Shown in pieces: positions 42,048-51,378 of a stretch of 64,000 nucleotides of DNA. The position numbers and the translations under genes were made by a program. The stretch is from Geobacillus zalihae NBRC 101842 (lineage in GTDB: Bacteria > Bacillota > Bacilli > Bacillales > Anoxybacillaceae). The first letter of the stretch is position 1. Each line of letters begins with the position of its first letter. Location: positions 19,646 to 83,645 of the forward strand of contig NZ_BCPV01000009.1 in NCBI RefSeq assembly GCF_001544135.1, in the 5' to 3' direction. The notes under the pieces were generated by a model. The model ran no database searches. It saw only the letters and a program-made list of their open reading frames with translations, and was not told the DNA's origin.

Positions 42048-43820
42048 TTATTCATGCAGTTTTTCATAGATTTTCTCCGCCACCGCCCGTGGAATGTTCG
42101 CCCGTTGCAGCTCATCAACGGTCGCCTCTTTCATCTTTTTGACTGATCCGAAATAGTTTAACAGCGCTTTTTTCCGCTTTTCCCCGACGCCGGGAATGTC
42201 ATCAAGCACGGAATGGAACATCGTTTTCTGCCGCGTCTTTCGGTGAAACATAACGGCAAACCGATGCACTTCATCCTGGATGCGCTGCAATAAATAAAAC
42301 TCTTGGCTTTGCCGGTCAAGCGGCACGACATCCGGCGGGTCGCCGGCCAAAAGCTCTGATGTGCGATGTTTTTCGTCTTTCGCCAATCCAGCCAGCGGCA
42401 CATCCAGTCCAAGTTCGTTTTCGAGCACATCCCGCACCGCCGACAAGTGTCCTTTGCCGCCGTCGATGATGATCAAATCGGGAAGCGGCAATCCTTCTTT
42501 CAACACGCGCGTATAGCGGCGGCGCACGACTTCGCGCATCGTTTCATAATCGTTCGGCCCCGCGACCGTTTTCACCTTATATTTTCGGTATTCTTTTTTC
42601 GCCGGCTTGCCATCGAGGAAAACGACGAGCGCCGAGACCGGATCGGCCCCGTAAATGTTCGAGTTGTCAAACGCCTCGATGCGGCGCGGCGCCGGAATGC
42701 CAAGACGCTCTCCGAGACGTTCGACCGCTTTGATCGTCCGTTCTTCGTCCCGCTCGATGAAATAAAATTTTTCTTTCAGAGCAATGGCCGCGTTTTTGCT
42801 CGCCAGCTCCACAAGCTCTTTTTTCTTCCCTTTTTTCGGCTGGACGACGGCAACGCCGAGCAATTCGCGGGCGAGCTCGCCGTCAATGTCGGACGGGAGG
42901 ACGACTTCTTTTGGCTTCAAATGATGCGCTTTCGCATAAAACTGACCCAAAAACGTAAGCATTTCCTCATCCGGGTCTTGGTAAAGCGGGAAGATCGACA
43001 CGTCGCGCTCGATCAGCTTTCCTTGGCGGAGGAAAAACACTTGCACGCACATCCAGCCTTTGTCGTACGCATAGCCGAATACATCGCGGTCGATGAAGTC
43101 GTTGAGCATCATTTTTTGCTTTTCCATCGTCATCTCAATCGCTGCGATTTGATCGCGGTATTCTTTCGCCCGTTCAAACTCGAGCGCTTCCGCCGCCTCG
43201 TGCATTTTCTCGGCCAACTCCCGCTTCACGTCTTCATACCCGCCGTTTAAAAAGCGGACGATTTGTTCAACCATCGCCTTATTTTGTTCGTCCGACACCG
43301 GGTGGACGCACGGGGCGAGGCATTGGCCCATATGGTAATACAAACAGGCGCGCGAAGGCAGCGTCGAACATTTGCGGAGCGGATATAAGCGGTCGAGCAG
43401 CTTTTTCGTTTCGTTCGCCGCCTGCACGTTTGGATACGGGCCGAAATATTTGCTCCCGTCTTTTTTCACTTTGCGGGTGATCAGCAGGCGCGGATGCTTT
43501 TCTGCGGTGATTTTAATAAACGGGTAGCTTTTATCATCTTTCAGCATGACGTTGTATTTCGGATCATGCTTTTTGATCAAATTCATCTCCAAAATGAGCG
43601 CCTCGGCGTTTGACGAGGTGACGATGTATTCGAAATCGGCGATCTCCTCAACAAGCCGCTGCGTCTTGCCGTCATGCGTCCCGGTGAAATACGAGCGGAC
43701 GCGCGCTTTCAGCGACTTCGCTTTGCCGACGTAAATGACCGTTCCGTGTTTGTCTTTCATCAAATAGCAACCCGGCTGTTCCGGCAGCACGGCCAGCTTT
43801 TCTTTCAGCCGCTCGTTCAT
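42048..43820 (-). CDS. uvrC: Excinuclease ABC subunit C
   Basis: Makes both incisions in nucleotide-excision repair. The 590-residue protein has an N-terminal GIY-YIG nuclease ([11 protein letters not shown], then [13 protein letters not shown]), a UvrB-binding UVR motif near residues 195-230, an RNase H-like domain ([11 protein letters not shown], then [11 protein letters not shown]), and C-terminal helix-hairpin-helix repeats ([15 protein letters not shown]). The start is ATG 43818-43820, only 11 bases after the upstream GT-C gene. Confidence 0.97.
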   Translation of the reverse strand: MNERLKEKLAVLPEQPGCYLMKDKHGTVIYVGKAKSLKARVRSYFTGTHDGKTQRLVEEIADFEYIVTSSNAEALILEMNLIKKHDPKYNVMLKDDKSYPFIKITAEKHPRLLITRKVKKDGSKYFGPYPNVQAANETKKLLDRLYPLRKCSTLPSRACLYYHMGQCLAPCVHPVSDEQNKAMVEQIVRFLNGGYEDVKRELAEKMHEAAEALEFERAKEYRDQIAAIEMTMEKQKMMLNDFIDRDVFGYAYDKGWMCVQVFFLRQGKLIERDVSIFPLYQDPDEEMLTFLGQFYAKAHHLKPKEVVLPSDIDGELARELLGVAVVQPKKGKKKELVELASKNAAIALKEKFYFIERDEERTIKAVERLGERLGIPAPRRIEAFDNSNIYGADPVSALVVFLDGKPAKKEYRKYKVKTVAGPNDYETMREVVRRRYTRVLKEGLPLPDLIIIDGGKGHLSAVRDVLENELGLDVPLAGLAKDEKHRTSELLAGDPPDVVPLDRQSQEFYLLQRIQDEVHRFAVMFHRKTRQKTMFHSVLDDIPGVGEKRKKALLNYFGSVKKMKEATVDELQRANIPRAVAEKIYEKLHE

Positions 43821-43831
43821 TGGCCATCACC

Positions 43832-45274
43832 TCACTCTCCATCCACCCATTCGTACAGCGTAATCGTCCCATACACCGGATCAGCAAGCAGACTGGAACG
43901 ATACGTTTTCACTTTGCGCACATGGCGGGAAACATCGATCCCTTGAGCCTCGAACCCTTGGACAACGTGATTGGTCATATATATCGCAGCATGGCGGTAG
44001 TTTTCTTTGTCTTGCAAAAAGAAGGAAAAATGGAGCACGTCTTTATGTGGAAAGGGCACGTTCAAATAGTCTAGGACGCGCGTCTCTTCCCACGTATATA
44101 CCACAAACGGCTGCCGTTTGTCACGCAAATCGTCCGCAAGCTGATACACTGCCGGCGGCGTCTTTGCCTGCTCGCACAGCTGCCCGATGCCGATTGCAGC
44201 CTGCAGCAGCACAACCGCCGCCGCCAACACATGCTTCCATGATCGCGGTGCAGCCAATACGCGCCCCCACACGAAAACGAGCGCAATGTGAACGAGCGGA
44301 AGGAGATGACGCGGCTTGTCAATGTTTTGTCCGAAAAGCGCCCACAAAGCATACAGCAACGCGGAAACGACAAGCGGGCGCGGCAGCCGAAACGGCCCAG
44401 TGCGCCAGGCGATGGCGCCGACCACTGCATAGGCAGCCAGCAGCCAAGCATTTCGGCTGGCCATGCCGGTCCAAAGAAAGTTGTCAAGGACAAAGCGGAG
44501 CACCCGCTCCCAAAATGGAAGCGGGCTCGCCGCCGCCGTTCCCCCCCAGTCGCTGAAATGACCGACGACAAACGCCCAGCCAAGCTTGAAAAACGGCCAA
44601 AGGCCGCCTTCCGTCGCCGCGACCGCCGCCACCCAAACAAATTGAAAGGCGGCCGCCGCCAACAGCGATGCCGCCACGCGGCCGAGGCGGCGGTGCGTTT
44701 TCCAGTCTTCATGCCAAAGGATCAACAACGCAGCAGCAAACGGGGCATAAGACAAACGGATGCCCATGAGGATGCTGAACAACGCGGCCGGCCAAAGCTG
44801 CGCCATCCATGTTGTTCGCCGCCGCGCCCATTCCACCGCCCATATGTACCACCAAAGCACGCCAAGCGCCGCGCCGTCCGACATCGGTCTGGCGGCGGCA
44901 AGGAGCACGTAGCTTGAAGAAAGCACCGAAAGCGCCGCCCATAGCGCCGCTGAACGCGGCATATGGCGAGCGAGCAGCCAAACGATGGGAAAGGCGGCGG
45001 AAAACAACACGAGCACATTCAAGATCGAAAGCGCTTTGGCCGGATTGGCGACCAGAGCGTGCACTGCCATGCCGCCAAGAATCAAATACGGATAGCCCGG
45101 GAAATGCGGCTGCATGGCCAATAAATCATAGCGTTCCAGCGCCCGCGCAAAGTCAACTTCGTCCCACGAGGCCGCATACGGGTTCGCCCCATACAAACCG
45201 GCGCCGGCCAACAAAGCAGCCATTCCGACACCAAAGCTCATCCAAAAGCGATCATCGCCCAACCGTTTGTCCAC
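43832..45274 (-). CDS. GT-C-type membrane glycosyltransferase
   Basis: A 480-residue integral membrane protein with about ten hydrophobic segments. After the first helix it has SWDEVDFARAL, the acidic loop typical of ArnT/PMT-like GT-C transferases, which use polyprenyl-phosphate sugars outside the membrane. The C-terminal 100 residues form a soluble domain. Acceptor and sugar are unknown. I chose GTG 45272-45274 because GGAGGG lies seven bases upstream. A strong terminator separates it from the iron permease gene; uvrC follows 11 bases after its stop. The family-2 transferase at 47.1 kb could supply its donor (inference). Confidence 0.75.
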   Translation of the reverse strand: MDKRLGDDRFWMSFGVGMAALLAGAGLYGANPYAASWDEVDFARALERYDLLAMQPHFPGYPYLILGGMAVHALVANPAKALSILNVLVLFSAAFPIVWLLARHMPRSAALWAALSVLSSSYVLLAAARPMSDGAALGVLWWYIWAVEWARRRTTWMAQLWPAALFSILMGIRLSYAPFAAALLILWHEDWKTHRRLGRVAASLLAAAAFQFVWVAAVAATEGGLWPFFKLGWAFVVGHFSDWGGTAAASPLPFWERVLRFVLDNFLWTGMASRNAWLLAAYAVVGAIAWRTGPFRLPRPLVVSALLYALWALFGQNIDKPRHLLPLVHIALVFVWGRVLAAPRSWKHVLAAAVVLLQAAIGIGQLCEQAKTPPAVYQLADDLRDKRQPFVVYTWEETRVLDYLNVPFPHKDVLHFSFFLQDKENYRHAAIYMTNHVVQGFEAQGIDVSRHVRKVKTYRSSLLADPVYGTITLYEWVDGE

Positions 45275-45290
45275 CGTGTTTCCCTCCAAA

Positions 45291-45323
45291 GAAAACGTAC
45301 AAGGCGCAGCGTCCTTGTACGTT
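45291..45323 (-). terminator. Terminator of the FTR1 iron operon
   Basis: AACGTACAAGG and CCTTGTACGTT form a perfect 11-base stem followed by TTCTTT on the minus strand, overlapping the permease stop codon. Confidence 0.75.
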
Positions 45324-46248
45324 ACATGACGTTTTTGGCTTGTTCCTCCAACGAGGCAACCGCCGGCTTCTCAACCACGGCCTTCTTTTGACCGCGGCGG
45401 CTCACCACCAACAAATACACGACGACGAAGTAGCCGATATAGGCCAACACTTCTTCAAGCGACGGCATTGAAGAATAACCGAACAGCGCTTTTAAAAAGA
45501 CGCCGACTTCGCCGGAAAAGACAGGGGCGACGCCATGGTCGCGCACGTAATGTTCGTAATCGATCGGATGTTCCGGAAGCAGCCACGTCAAATCGTATAC
45601 GTGCGGCATGACGCTGCCGATGAGGCCGATGTCCTGCATCATCGAAATGGCTTGCACGAGCAGTCCGGCGGCAATTAGGACGATAAACGCGCCAGTCACT
45701 TTAAAGAACGTCTTCAACGGAATGCGCATCGTCCCTTTAAAGAAGAAGTAGCTGACAAAAGCGGCAATGACGACCCCGGTCGCCGCTCCCCAGCCTTGCA
45801 TCGCCGCGCCGATGTTGCCGTGCGTAATGGCGGCGAAGAAGAAGACCGTTTCCACTCCTTCGCGCAGCACGACCAAAAACGAGTGGATGACCATGCCGGC
45901 GACATTGCCGGCGGTGACAAACTGATCCATTTTCCCTTCCACGCTTTTTTTCATGTCCCGACTATGTTCGGCCATCCAGAACACCATTTGCGTCAAGAGC
46001 AACGCGGAAATGACCATGATGCCGATTTTCAAATACGTCTCGCTTCCCATTGCCGCAAAACCGGTAAAGACGAGCTGAAACAACATGGCGACGCCGACGC
46101 TCGCCGCCACAGCAAGAGCGGCGCCAAGCCATACATATTTCGTGTATTCACGGTGACCGACCCGTTTCAAATACGATGTAATGATGCCGACAATCAGCAG
46201 CGCTTCCAGCGCTTCACGAAACGTGATAAGCAGCGCTTGAACTTCCAT
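45322..46248 (-). CDS. efeU: FTR1/EfeU-family iron permease
   Basis: High-affinity iron permease of 308 residues with seven or eight transmembrane segments. Both iron-binding REXXE motifs are present: REALE (residues 11-15) and REGVE (129-133). I chose ATG 46246-46248 (MEVQALL), with GGGAGGCGGGGGC upstream. It lies 25 bases after an exported helical protein, and both stand behind a Fur-box promoter. No EfeB peroxidase or multicopper oxidase is in the window, so how iron is delivered is open. The symbol is by family; this is not a standard efeUOB operon. Confidence 0.9.
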   Translation of the reverse strand: MEVQALLITFREALEALLIVGIITSYLKRVGHREYTKYVWLGAALAVAASVGVAMLFQLVFTGFAAMGSETYLKIGIMVISALLLTQMVFWMAEHSRDMKKSVEGKMDQFVTAGNVAGMVIHSFLVVLREGVETVFFFAAITHGNIGAAMQGWGAATGVVIAAFVSYFFFKGTMRIPLKTFFKVTGAFIVLIAAGLLVQAISMMQDIGLIGSVMPHVYDLTWLLPEHPIDYEHYVRDHGVAPVFSGEVGVFLKALFGYSSMPSLEEVLAYIGYFVVVYLLVVSRRGQKKAVVEKPAVASLEEQAKNVM

Positions 46249-46273
46249 GCCCCCGCCTCCCATTCAGTTTAGA

Positions 46274-47035
46274 CTAAGCACGCTTCCGGCGACGTGCGTA
46301 AATCAAGACAGTCCCGATGATCACCACAGCGATGACGATGAGCGGAATCCAGTTTTTGGCCTCGGACAAATCGGTCCACTCTTTCTTTTGCACTGCATCC
46401 GGCTTTTCCGTGGCGCTTTCCGAAAAATGGCCGACTTTTAGGCTTTTGAGGCCAAATTGCTTTTGCAACGCCGATAAAATGGTTTCCTTGCTTTTCTTGA
46501 ACGTTTCGATGTCTGATTTTTTCTCGCCGACGCCAAACAGCCCCGGGTTGCCAAGCGACTGAAGCGCCTTGTCAAACTCGGTGCGCAGCTGTTTGTCAAG
46601 CGCAGGGTCTTTCCCTTGGATGATCGGCGACAGCGCCTCATACGTCGCAAACGCCTTCGCCAACAGCCGCTTGCTCGTGTCGTACTGATCAAAGTTCGCC
46701 TCAATATTGTCCAAACGTCGGGCGATATTGAGCACTAAAATTTTTTCCATGTCTTTGATCACCGCCTGGCGGTCCTTCGCTTCGATGGCTGCAAGCACCG
46801 CCTTGGACGGCTCAGGCCCCATGTGCATGTCGATTTCTTCTTTTATGGTTCCGAAAATTTCCTTCGCTGCGGCAAAGTTCGGCGGCTGCTCGTTCAACTT
46901 TTCTTTCATCTCTTTATACGCCTCAGCAACCGCTTCTTTGTTCGGATCTCCATACGAATAGGCGAACGCTTTCAGCGGAATGAGATTGAGAATAATGATC
47001 ACTGCTATGTAAAAAAAGAAACGGGATGTTTTCAC
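46274..47035 (-). CDS. Exported, membrane-anchored partner of the FTR1 permease
   Basis: A 253-residue protein with a signal peptide (residues 1-25, ending KAFA), an extracellular all-helical domain (about 30-220), and a C-terminal transmembrane helix (229-246) followed by RRRKR, so the body faces outward. The helical part (AKEIFGTIKEEID, then QAVIKDMEKILVLNIARRLDN) resembles modules of the Fur-controlled lipoprotein at 51.4 kb. I see no imelysin-type GxHxxE, cupredoxin or haem motif. Likely an iron-binding or gating subunit (inference). The start is GTG 47033-47035 after GGAGGGGGATC. Confidence 0.7.
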   Translation of the reverse strand: MKTSRFFFYIAVIIILNLIPLKAFAYSYGDPNKEAVAEAYKEMKEKLNEQPPNFAAAKEIFGTIKEEIDMHMGPEPSKAVLAAIEAKDRQAVIKDMEKILVLNIARRLDNIEANFDQYDTSKRLLAKAFATYEALSPIIQGKDPALDKQLRTEFDKALQSLGNPGLFGVGEKKSDIETFKKSKETILSALQKQFGLKSLKVGHFSESATEKPDAVQKKEWTDLSEAKNWIPLIVIAVVIIGTVLIYARRRKRA

Positions 47036-47062
47036 GTTTCTGATCCCCCTCCATCAAGATCA

Positions 47063-47091
47063 ATGATAATCATTATCACCATCATTGTCAA
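47063..47091 (-). promoter_or_regulatory. Promoter of the FTR1 iron operon
   Basis: TTGACA (47086-47091), a 17-base spacer and TATCAT (47063-47068). The Fur box overlaps the spacer and the -10, the classical arrangement for repression by Fur-iron. Confidence 0.82.
47064..47078. promoter_or_regulatory. Perfect 7-1-7 Fur box
   Basis: TGATAAT, one base, ATTATCA: an exact inverted repeat matching the Bacillus Fur consensus. It lies directly upstream of the FTR1 operon. Confidence 0.93.
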
Positions 47092-47095
47092 TATT

Positions 47096-47126
47096 GGAAA
47101 AATGGCCGGCGGCCCAAGGCGGCCGC
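47096..47126 (-). terminator. Terminator after the family-2 glycosyltransferase gene
   Basis: GGCGGCC and GGCCGCC form a GC-only stem around a six-base loop, followed by GGCCATTTTTCC on the minus strand. Confidence 0.65.
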
Positions 47127-47127
47127 C

Positions 47128-47889
47128 TCACGAACAATAGCGCTCCCGCTCCAAAGAAAGCAGATGCGCTTTTCGGTCAATGACCGCTTTTGTTACCGGG
47201 CGGCGCATTTCCTTCCAGATGGCCGGGATGACCGCGGTCATATAGGCGGTGAACTTGATGAACGAACGGCCGGTCGTCCGCACTTGGTAGCGGATCGGCA
47301 CTTCCTTTAGTCGAAACCCTTTGCGCACTAAGTTGAGCGTCAACACTTGGGCGTAATTGTAATCGTGGATGATTTCCGCCTCTTCCATCGCTTGGCGGGA
47401 AAACGCGCGCATGCCGGATTGCCCGTCGTACAGCCGCTGGCCGAGCAGGAGCGACTGCAGCCACGTAAAGGCATAGTTGCCGAGGCGGCGGTGCCATTTC
47501 ATGCCGCGAATCGTGCCAAGGAAGCGCGAGCCGATCGTATAGTCGGCCTCACCGGCGAAAATCGGCGCCAAAAGGTCAGGAATTTGTTCCGGCGGATATT
47601 CGTTATCGGCATCGATCATCACGCCGATATCCGCGCCAAGACGGACACACTCTTCAAGCCCTCGCCGCACCGCCGCCCCGAGGCCGCGGTTTTCCGGCCA
47701 GCGGCAAATGTAATCGGCTCCCGCTTCTTGCGCCGCTTCAGCAGTCCGGTCGGTCGACCCGTCATCAATGACCAAGACGCTGACCTCTACATCGGGATGG
47801 AAATGACGCGGAATGCGGCGAATCACGTCCCCAATCGCCCCTTCCTCATTGTGCGCCGGCAAAAAAACGATGACGTGCTGCTGTTTCAT
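47128..47889 (-). CDS. Family-2 glycosyltransferase, polyprenyl-phosphate sugar synthase type
   Basis: A 253-residue GT-A enzyme like dolichol/polyprenyl-phosphate mannose or glucose synthases. It has PAHNEEGAIGDVI near the N-terminus, VIDDGSTDRT, and the metal-binding DAD (MIDADNEYP). No transmembrane helix is obvious, although the C-terminal third is amphipathic (SFIKFTAYMTAVIPAIW). The start is ATG 47887-47889 after GGAAGGAGGAGAGCG, inside the upstream phosphodiesterase gene (44-base overlap). Probably loads a sugar onto undecaprenyl phosphate (inference). Confidence 0.85.
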   Translation of the reverse strand: MKQQHVIVFLPAHNEEGAIGDVIRRIPRHFHPDVEVSVLVIDDGSTDRTAEAAQEAGADYICRWPENRGLGAAVRRGLEECVRLGADIGVMIDADNEYPPEQIPDLLAPIFAGEADYTIGSRFLGTIRGMKWHRRLGNYAFTWLQSLLLGQRLYDGQSGMRAFSRQAMEEAEIIHDYNYAQVLTLNLVRKGFRLKEVPIRYQVRTTGRSFIKFTAYMTAVIPAIWKEMRRPVTKAVIDRKAHLLSLERERYCS

Positions 47890-49342
47890 CGCTCTCCTCC
47901 TTCCGCATTGCTTCGATCAAAACAGGGCCGCGGCTATGGCTTGGATACGGCGCGCCAAGCAAATAGGCGATCGTCGGCGCCAGCGAGACGAGGCTTCTTT
48001 TCTCATCAACCCGTTTCCCTGCCTCAATCGCCGGACCGTACATGAAAAACGGCACATACCGCTCCCCTTCATCGAGATGGCCGTGGCCGCCGATGCCATC
48101 CGCTTGGCCATGGTCGGCGCAGACGATCAGCGTCGCGCGCTCAAGCTCGCCTCGCTCCTCAAGCCAGGCGACAAACTCGGCGATCAGCGCATCGGCTTCT
48201 TCAATTTTTTCAATATACTCGTCATACAGCACCCCGCGGCTATGGCCGGTCTGGTCGGTGGCGATCAATTGTACGACAAGCAAGTCCGGGTGCTGCTCTT
48301 CCACAATGCGTTTCGCCCGCTCGATAATATAGCGGTCAGCTAGTTCGTTAGGCATGACGGCCGTCACCGTTTCGACATCATCTCCGAACGAATCGACCAA
48401 ATGAGCGATGCCAAGCAAGCGGCCTGTTTTCCCTACTTTGCGGAGCGAGTCAAAGATCGTTTCCACTTTCGCTCCGAGCTTCCATACCATATTCGAGCGA
48501 ATCCCGTGCTCAAACGGATACGTGCCCGTCAACATCGATGTAAAGCAAACGACCGTACGCGCCGGGTACACGGTCTCCATTTGCGCAAATTCCGTCCCTT
48601 GCGCGCGCAGCCGTTTCAAAAACGGGGCGTTGGCCGCTTCAAACCGGTCTTTGCGCATCCCATCAATCACGATGACATACACTTTGTCACTGATCGGCAC
48701 GGTTGGACTCGGCACATTGTTCGTATAAGTCGGAATGATCTCGGGCTGCCAGTCGAACAAATTCCGATGCAAAATCCATGAAAACAGCCACACCAAAGCA
48801 GCAAACAGCCAAAGCGCCCCGCACAGCGGCGCCAAATCCGCCCCTCGTTCCACTTGGATCGACGCATATTCCCAAACAGATAAAAGGAGAAAGACTTTCG
48901 GCAGCTGCTCTTGAGCGTTGCCGCTCGTCGAATCGCTGTTTTTCAGCACGAGCTTCCAAAAGCGGGTGAAATTCCACCATGACGTGCCGATGCGCAAATG
49001 GTAATAGAGCGTTCCCCAAAAAAAGACGGTAAAGAAAAAGTAAAGCCCCGACGCCAACAGCAGCAGCGCCGCATCAGCAAACGACCAAACGATGAGAAAC
49101 ACAACGTAAGGAATCCATAAATAATTGCGCAAAAACAGCGGATAATCATAGACATAGTAGATGACAAACAGCGGCAGCGCCGCCGCCAGACCAAGCATCC
49201 ATCCCCATGAGCCGCCCATCCAATCAGCGGCATGGTAGATCGTCATCGTTCCCGCGACAAAAATCGGCGTAAACGGCTTTCCTTCATTCAGCAAATTCCA
49301 GCAGCGCGCCGCCATTTTTTCGAATCGTGACGCTTCTTTCAT
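47846..49342 (-). CDS. Membrane-anchored type I phosphodiesterase/alkaline-phosphatase-superfamily enzyme
   Basis: A 498-residue protein. The first 215 or so residues hold about five transmembrane segments; the rest is an alkaline-phosphatase-superfamily domain: VIVIDGMRKDR (first metal site), VYPARTVVCFTSMLTG (nucleophile region), ATDQTGHSRG and VCADHGQADGIGGHGHLDEG (further metal ligands). The arrangement recalls LTA-synthase-like and GPI-phosphoethanolamine transferases, so it may hydrolyse or transfer a phospho-group on a surface glycolipid. The start is ATG 49340-49342, overlapping the preceding stop as ATGA. Confidence 0.82.
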   Translation of the reverse strand: MKEASRFEKMAARCWNLLNEGKPFTPIFVAGTMTIYHAADWMGGSWGWMLGLAAALPLFVIYYVYDYPLFLRNYLWIPYVVFLIVWSFADAALLLLASGLYFFFTVFFWGTLYYHLRIGTSWWNFTRFWKLVLKNSDSTSGNAQEQLPKVFLLLSVWEYASIQVERGADLAPLCGALWLFAALVWLFSWILHRNLFDWQPEIIPTYTNNVPSPTVPISDKVYVIVIDGMRKDRFEAANAPFLKRLRAQGTEFAQMETVYPARTVVCFTSMLTGTYPFEHGIRSNMVWKLGAKVETIFDSLRKVGKTGRLLGIAHLVDSFGDDVETVTAVMPNELADRYIIERAKRIVEEQHPDLLVVQLIATDQTGHSRGVLYDEYIEKIEEADALIAEFVAWLEERGELERATLIVCADHGQADGIGGHGHLDEGERYVPFFMYGPAIEAGKRVDEKRSLVSLAPTIAYLLGAPYPSHSRGPVLIEAMRKEESDETAARHRFFAGAQ

Positions 49343-50268
49343 CGCCTCTCCCTTTCCTTTTTCCATACACCCCGCACCATCTGCCAATCGGACCGCCAAA
49401 GCAACAATACCATGGCCCCGGCGGCGTAAGAAAACAAAAACTTAAACGCATGGGTCAACACTGCCGCCGCATACGCTTTCTCCCATGGTGCGCCGAGCCG
49501 GGTCAACGCAAACGCCATCACCGCCTCATACGTTCCGATCCCGCCGGGGACGACTTGGGCGATCTGGCCGGAAACGGCCGCGCTGTTTGCCCACACCGCC
49601 TGTCCAAAGGAAAGCGGGATGCCGACTGCTTTGGCGATCACGCCAATGACGGCCGCTTCACACAACCAGCTCGCCGCCACAGCCGCAGCGATCTCCGCGC
49701 CGCGGCGGCCCTGCAACACCGTCCGCCATCGGCGCCATAACCGTTCGAGGCGGAGCGGACGGCGAAACATCACGAGCACAAGCGCCCCCCCTGCGGCAGC
49801 GGCCGCCCCCACCAGCGGAAGGCCGGGAATCCGATGCATGTACACATACACCCCCGCTGCCGCAAAACCGCCCAGCACCGCCATGTCCAATAACCGCATG
49901 ACCGCAACCGACTCGATCGCCTCAGCGGCGGAAACACCCGGCTGGCGGGCAAGCACAGCGACGCGGGCGGCATCGCCCATTTTGACGGGGACGAGATGAT
50001 TGATCAACAAGCTGAGCAACACCCCACGCCAATAGACGGCAAAGGCGATCGGTTTCCCGACATATTGCTTCCATGCCCATGCCCGCAGCCAAAAGGACGC
50101 GCCATACACGAAAACGGCGGCAGCCATATCCGCCGGATGGCGGGCCAGCCCGGCGAGATGCCGAAGCAACGCACGGCCGTCAAAATAGCGATACGTCATC
50201 CAACCAAACAGAACAACCATGGCCACCCCGGCGGCCTGCAGCCCCGCCTTGGCCGCCCTACCGCTCAT
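49339..50268 (-). CDS. LPG-synthase-TM/UPF0104 family membrane protein
   Basis: A 309-residue polytopic membrane protein with about seven or eight helices. LLSLLINHLVPVKMGDAARV and QIAQVVPGGIGTYEAVMAFAL are the hallmark segments of the lysylphosphatidylglycerol synthase transmembrane (UPF0104/AglD) family, proposed to move lipid-linked sugars or aminoacyl lipids. The start is ATG 50266-50268 inside the last codons of the epimerase gene (11-base overlap). The ribosome site is poor, so translation is probably coupled. Confidence 0.8.
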   Translation of the reverse strand: MSGRAAKAGLQAAGVAMVVLFGWMTYRYFDGRALLRHLAGLARHPADMAAAVFVYGASFWLRAWAWKQYVGKPIAFAVYWRGVLLSLLINHLVPVKMGDAARVAVLARQPGVSAAEAIESVAVMRLLDMAVLGGFAAAGVYVYMHRIPGLPLVGAAAAAGGALVLVMFRRPLRLERLWRRWRTVLQGRRGAEIAAAVAASWLCEAAVIGVIAKAVGIPLSFGQAVWANSAAVSGQIAQVVPGGIGTYEAVMAFALTRLGAPWEKAYAAAVLTHAFKFLFSYAAGAMVLLLWRSDWQMVRGVWKKERERR

Positions 50269-51202
50269 ATTCGCGCGCCCACGCCACCGTGCGGGCGAGC
50301 CCTTCGGCAAACGCCACCTTCGGCTTGTAACCAAACGCCCGCTCCGCCTTTGTGATGTCCGCCCATGTCGCTTTCACATCGCCTTTCCGCTCCGGCGCGT
50401 GCACGATTTTCATATCGGGAAAGTGCTTCCGCAACTCAGCGAGCAGTTGCTCCATGGTGACGGGCGCCCCGGCGCCCAAGTTGAACACTTCGCTTCGCCC
50501 GCCGCTGCGGTGAAGCGCCGCGGCCATGCCGGCGACAATATCATCGATGTACGTATAATCGCGCGCCGTCCCCTTGCCATACACGACAATCTCCTCGCCC
50601 ACCAACAATCGGCGCAAAAACGTGCCGATCGCCATATCCGGACGACCCCACGGCCCGTAAACGGTGAAATAGCGGAAAATCGTCATTTGGTAGCCATACA
50701 AATGGGCATAGGCATGACAAAACGATTCCGCTCCGTATTTCGCCGCCGCATACGGCGACACGACGCGGCCATCAGCCATTTCTTCTTTCAGCGGCACGTT
50801 GCCGCGGTCGCCATAGACGGATGACGACGAAGCAAACAGCACATGGCTGACTCCCGCTTCCCCCGCCGCCGCCAACACATTGACCGTCGCTTTGATGTCA
50901 TAATCGATATACGCGAACGGCTCCTCGAGGGAATACGGCACGCCCGGCAGCGCCGCCAAATGGTAGACGACATCGGGGCGAAACTCGACCAGCCACCTTT
51001 TCGTTCGCTCCCCATCAAGCAAATCCAAGCGGACAAGCGGCACCCGACCGCCGGTGAGTGTCTGAAACTGCCGCTCTTTCCGTTCAGCCGAATAGTACGG
51101 ATGAAAGCAGTCGACGGCTATTACGTCATATCCTTGCTTGCTGAGATGGGCCGCGAGGTGGCTGCCGATAAACCCCGCTCCCCCGGTCACCACTACTTTC
51201 AC
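50258..51202 (-). CDS. NAD-dependent sugar-nucleotide epimerase, UDP-hexuronate type
   Basis: Extended short-chain dehydrogenase of 314 residues. The NAD loop GGAGFIG is at residues 7-13 and the catalytic Y151xxxK155 (SPYAAAKYGAE) is intact, with SSSSVYG before it. The TVYGPWGRPDMA segment is typical of UDP-glucuronate/galacturonate 4-epimerases, although UDP-glucose epimerase-like activity cannot be excluded. The start is GTG 51200-51202 (MKVVVTGGAG), with GGGGTGACGACT upstream. First gene of a four-gene overlapping cluster. Confidence 0.85.
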   Translation of the reverse strand: MKVVVTGGAGFIGSHLAAHLSKQGYDVIAVDCFHPYYSAERKERQFQTLTGGRVPLVRLDLLDGERTKRWLVEFRPDVVYHLAALPGVPYSLEEPFAYIDYDIKATVNVLAAAGEAGVSHVLFASSSSVYGDRGNVPLKEEMADGRVVSPYAAAKYGAESFCHAYAHLYGYQMTIFRYFTVYGPWGRPDMAIGTFLRRLLVGEEIVVYGKGTARDYTYIDDIVAGMAAALHRSGGRSEVFNLGAGAPVTMEQLLAELRKHFPDMKIVHAPERKGDVKATWADITKAERAFGYKPKVAFAEGLARTVAWAREYER

Positions 51203-51342
51203 AGTCGTCACCCCATTATCAAATTCACTGTCCATTAAGCATCTTACCATAGCGGCCGGCAAAAGTCGCGGATTGCAGGCAAAAGCGAAAAGCATCCGCC
51301 AAAGCGCATTCTCAGCCGGGACAAGCCGAAAGGGCGTTTGTG

Positions 51343-51369
51343 AAAAAAGGGCGTCCTTGGGGACACCCT
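51343..51369 (-). terminator. Terminator of the Fur-controlled lipoprotein gene
   Basis: GGGTGTCC and GGACGCCC pair around CCAA, followed by TTTTTTC on the minus strand, 10 bases past the stop. Confidence 0.85.
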
Positions 51370-51378
51370 CCTTCGTCA

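Noticed and set aside
42366..43250. Long plus-strand open frame opposite uvrC
   Set aside because: Antisense shadow with no recognisable domain and no ribosome site.
46274..47035. Assignment of the FTR1 partner as EfeO/imelysin
   Set aside because: No GxHxxE motif and different anchoring (C-terminal helix); the HEYE in the separate lipoprotein is too little to call it a peptidase-M75 protein.
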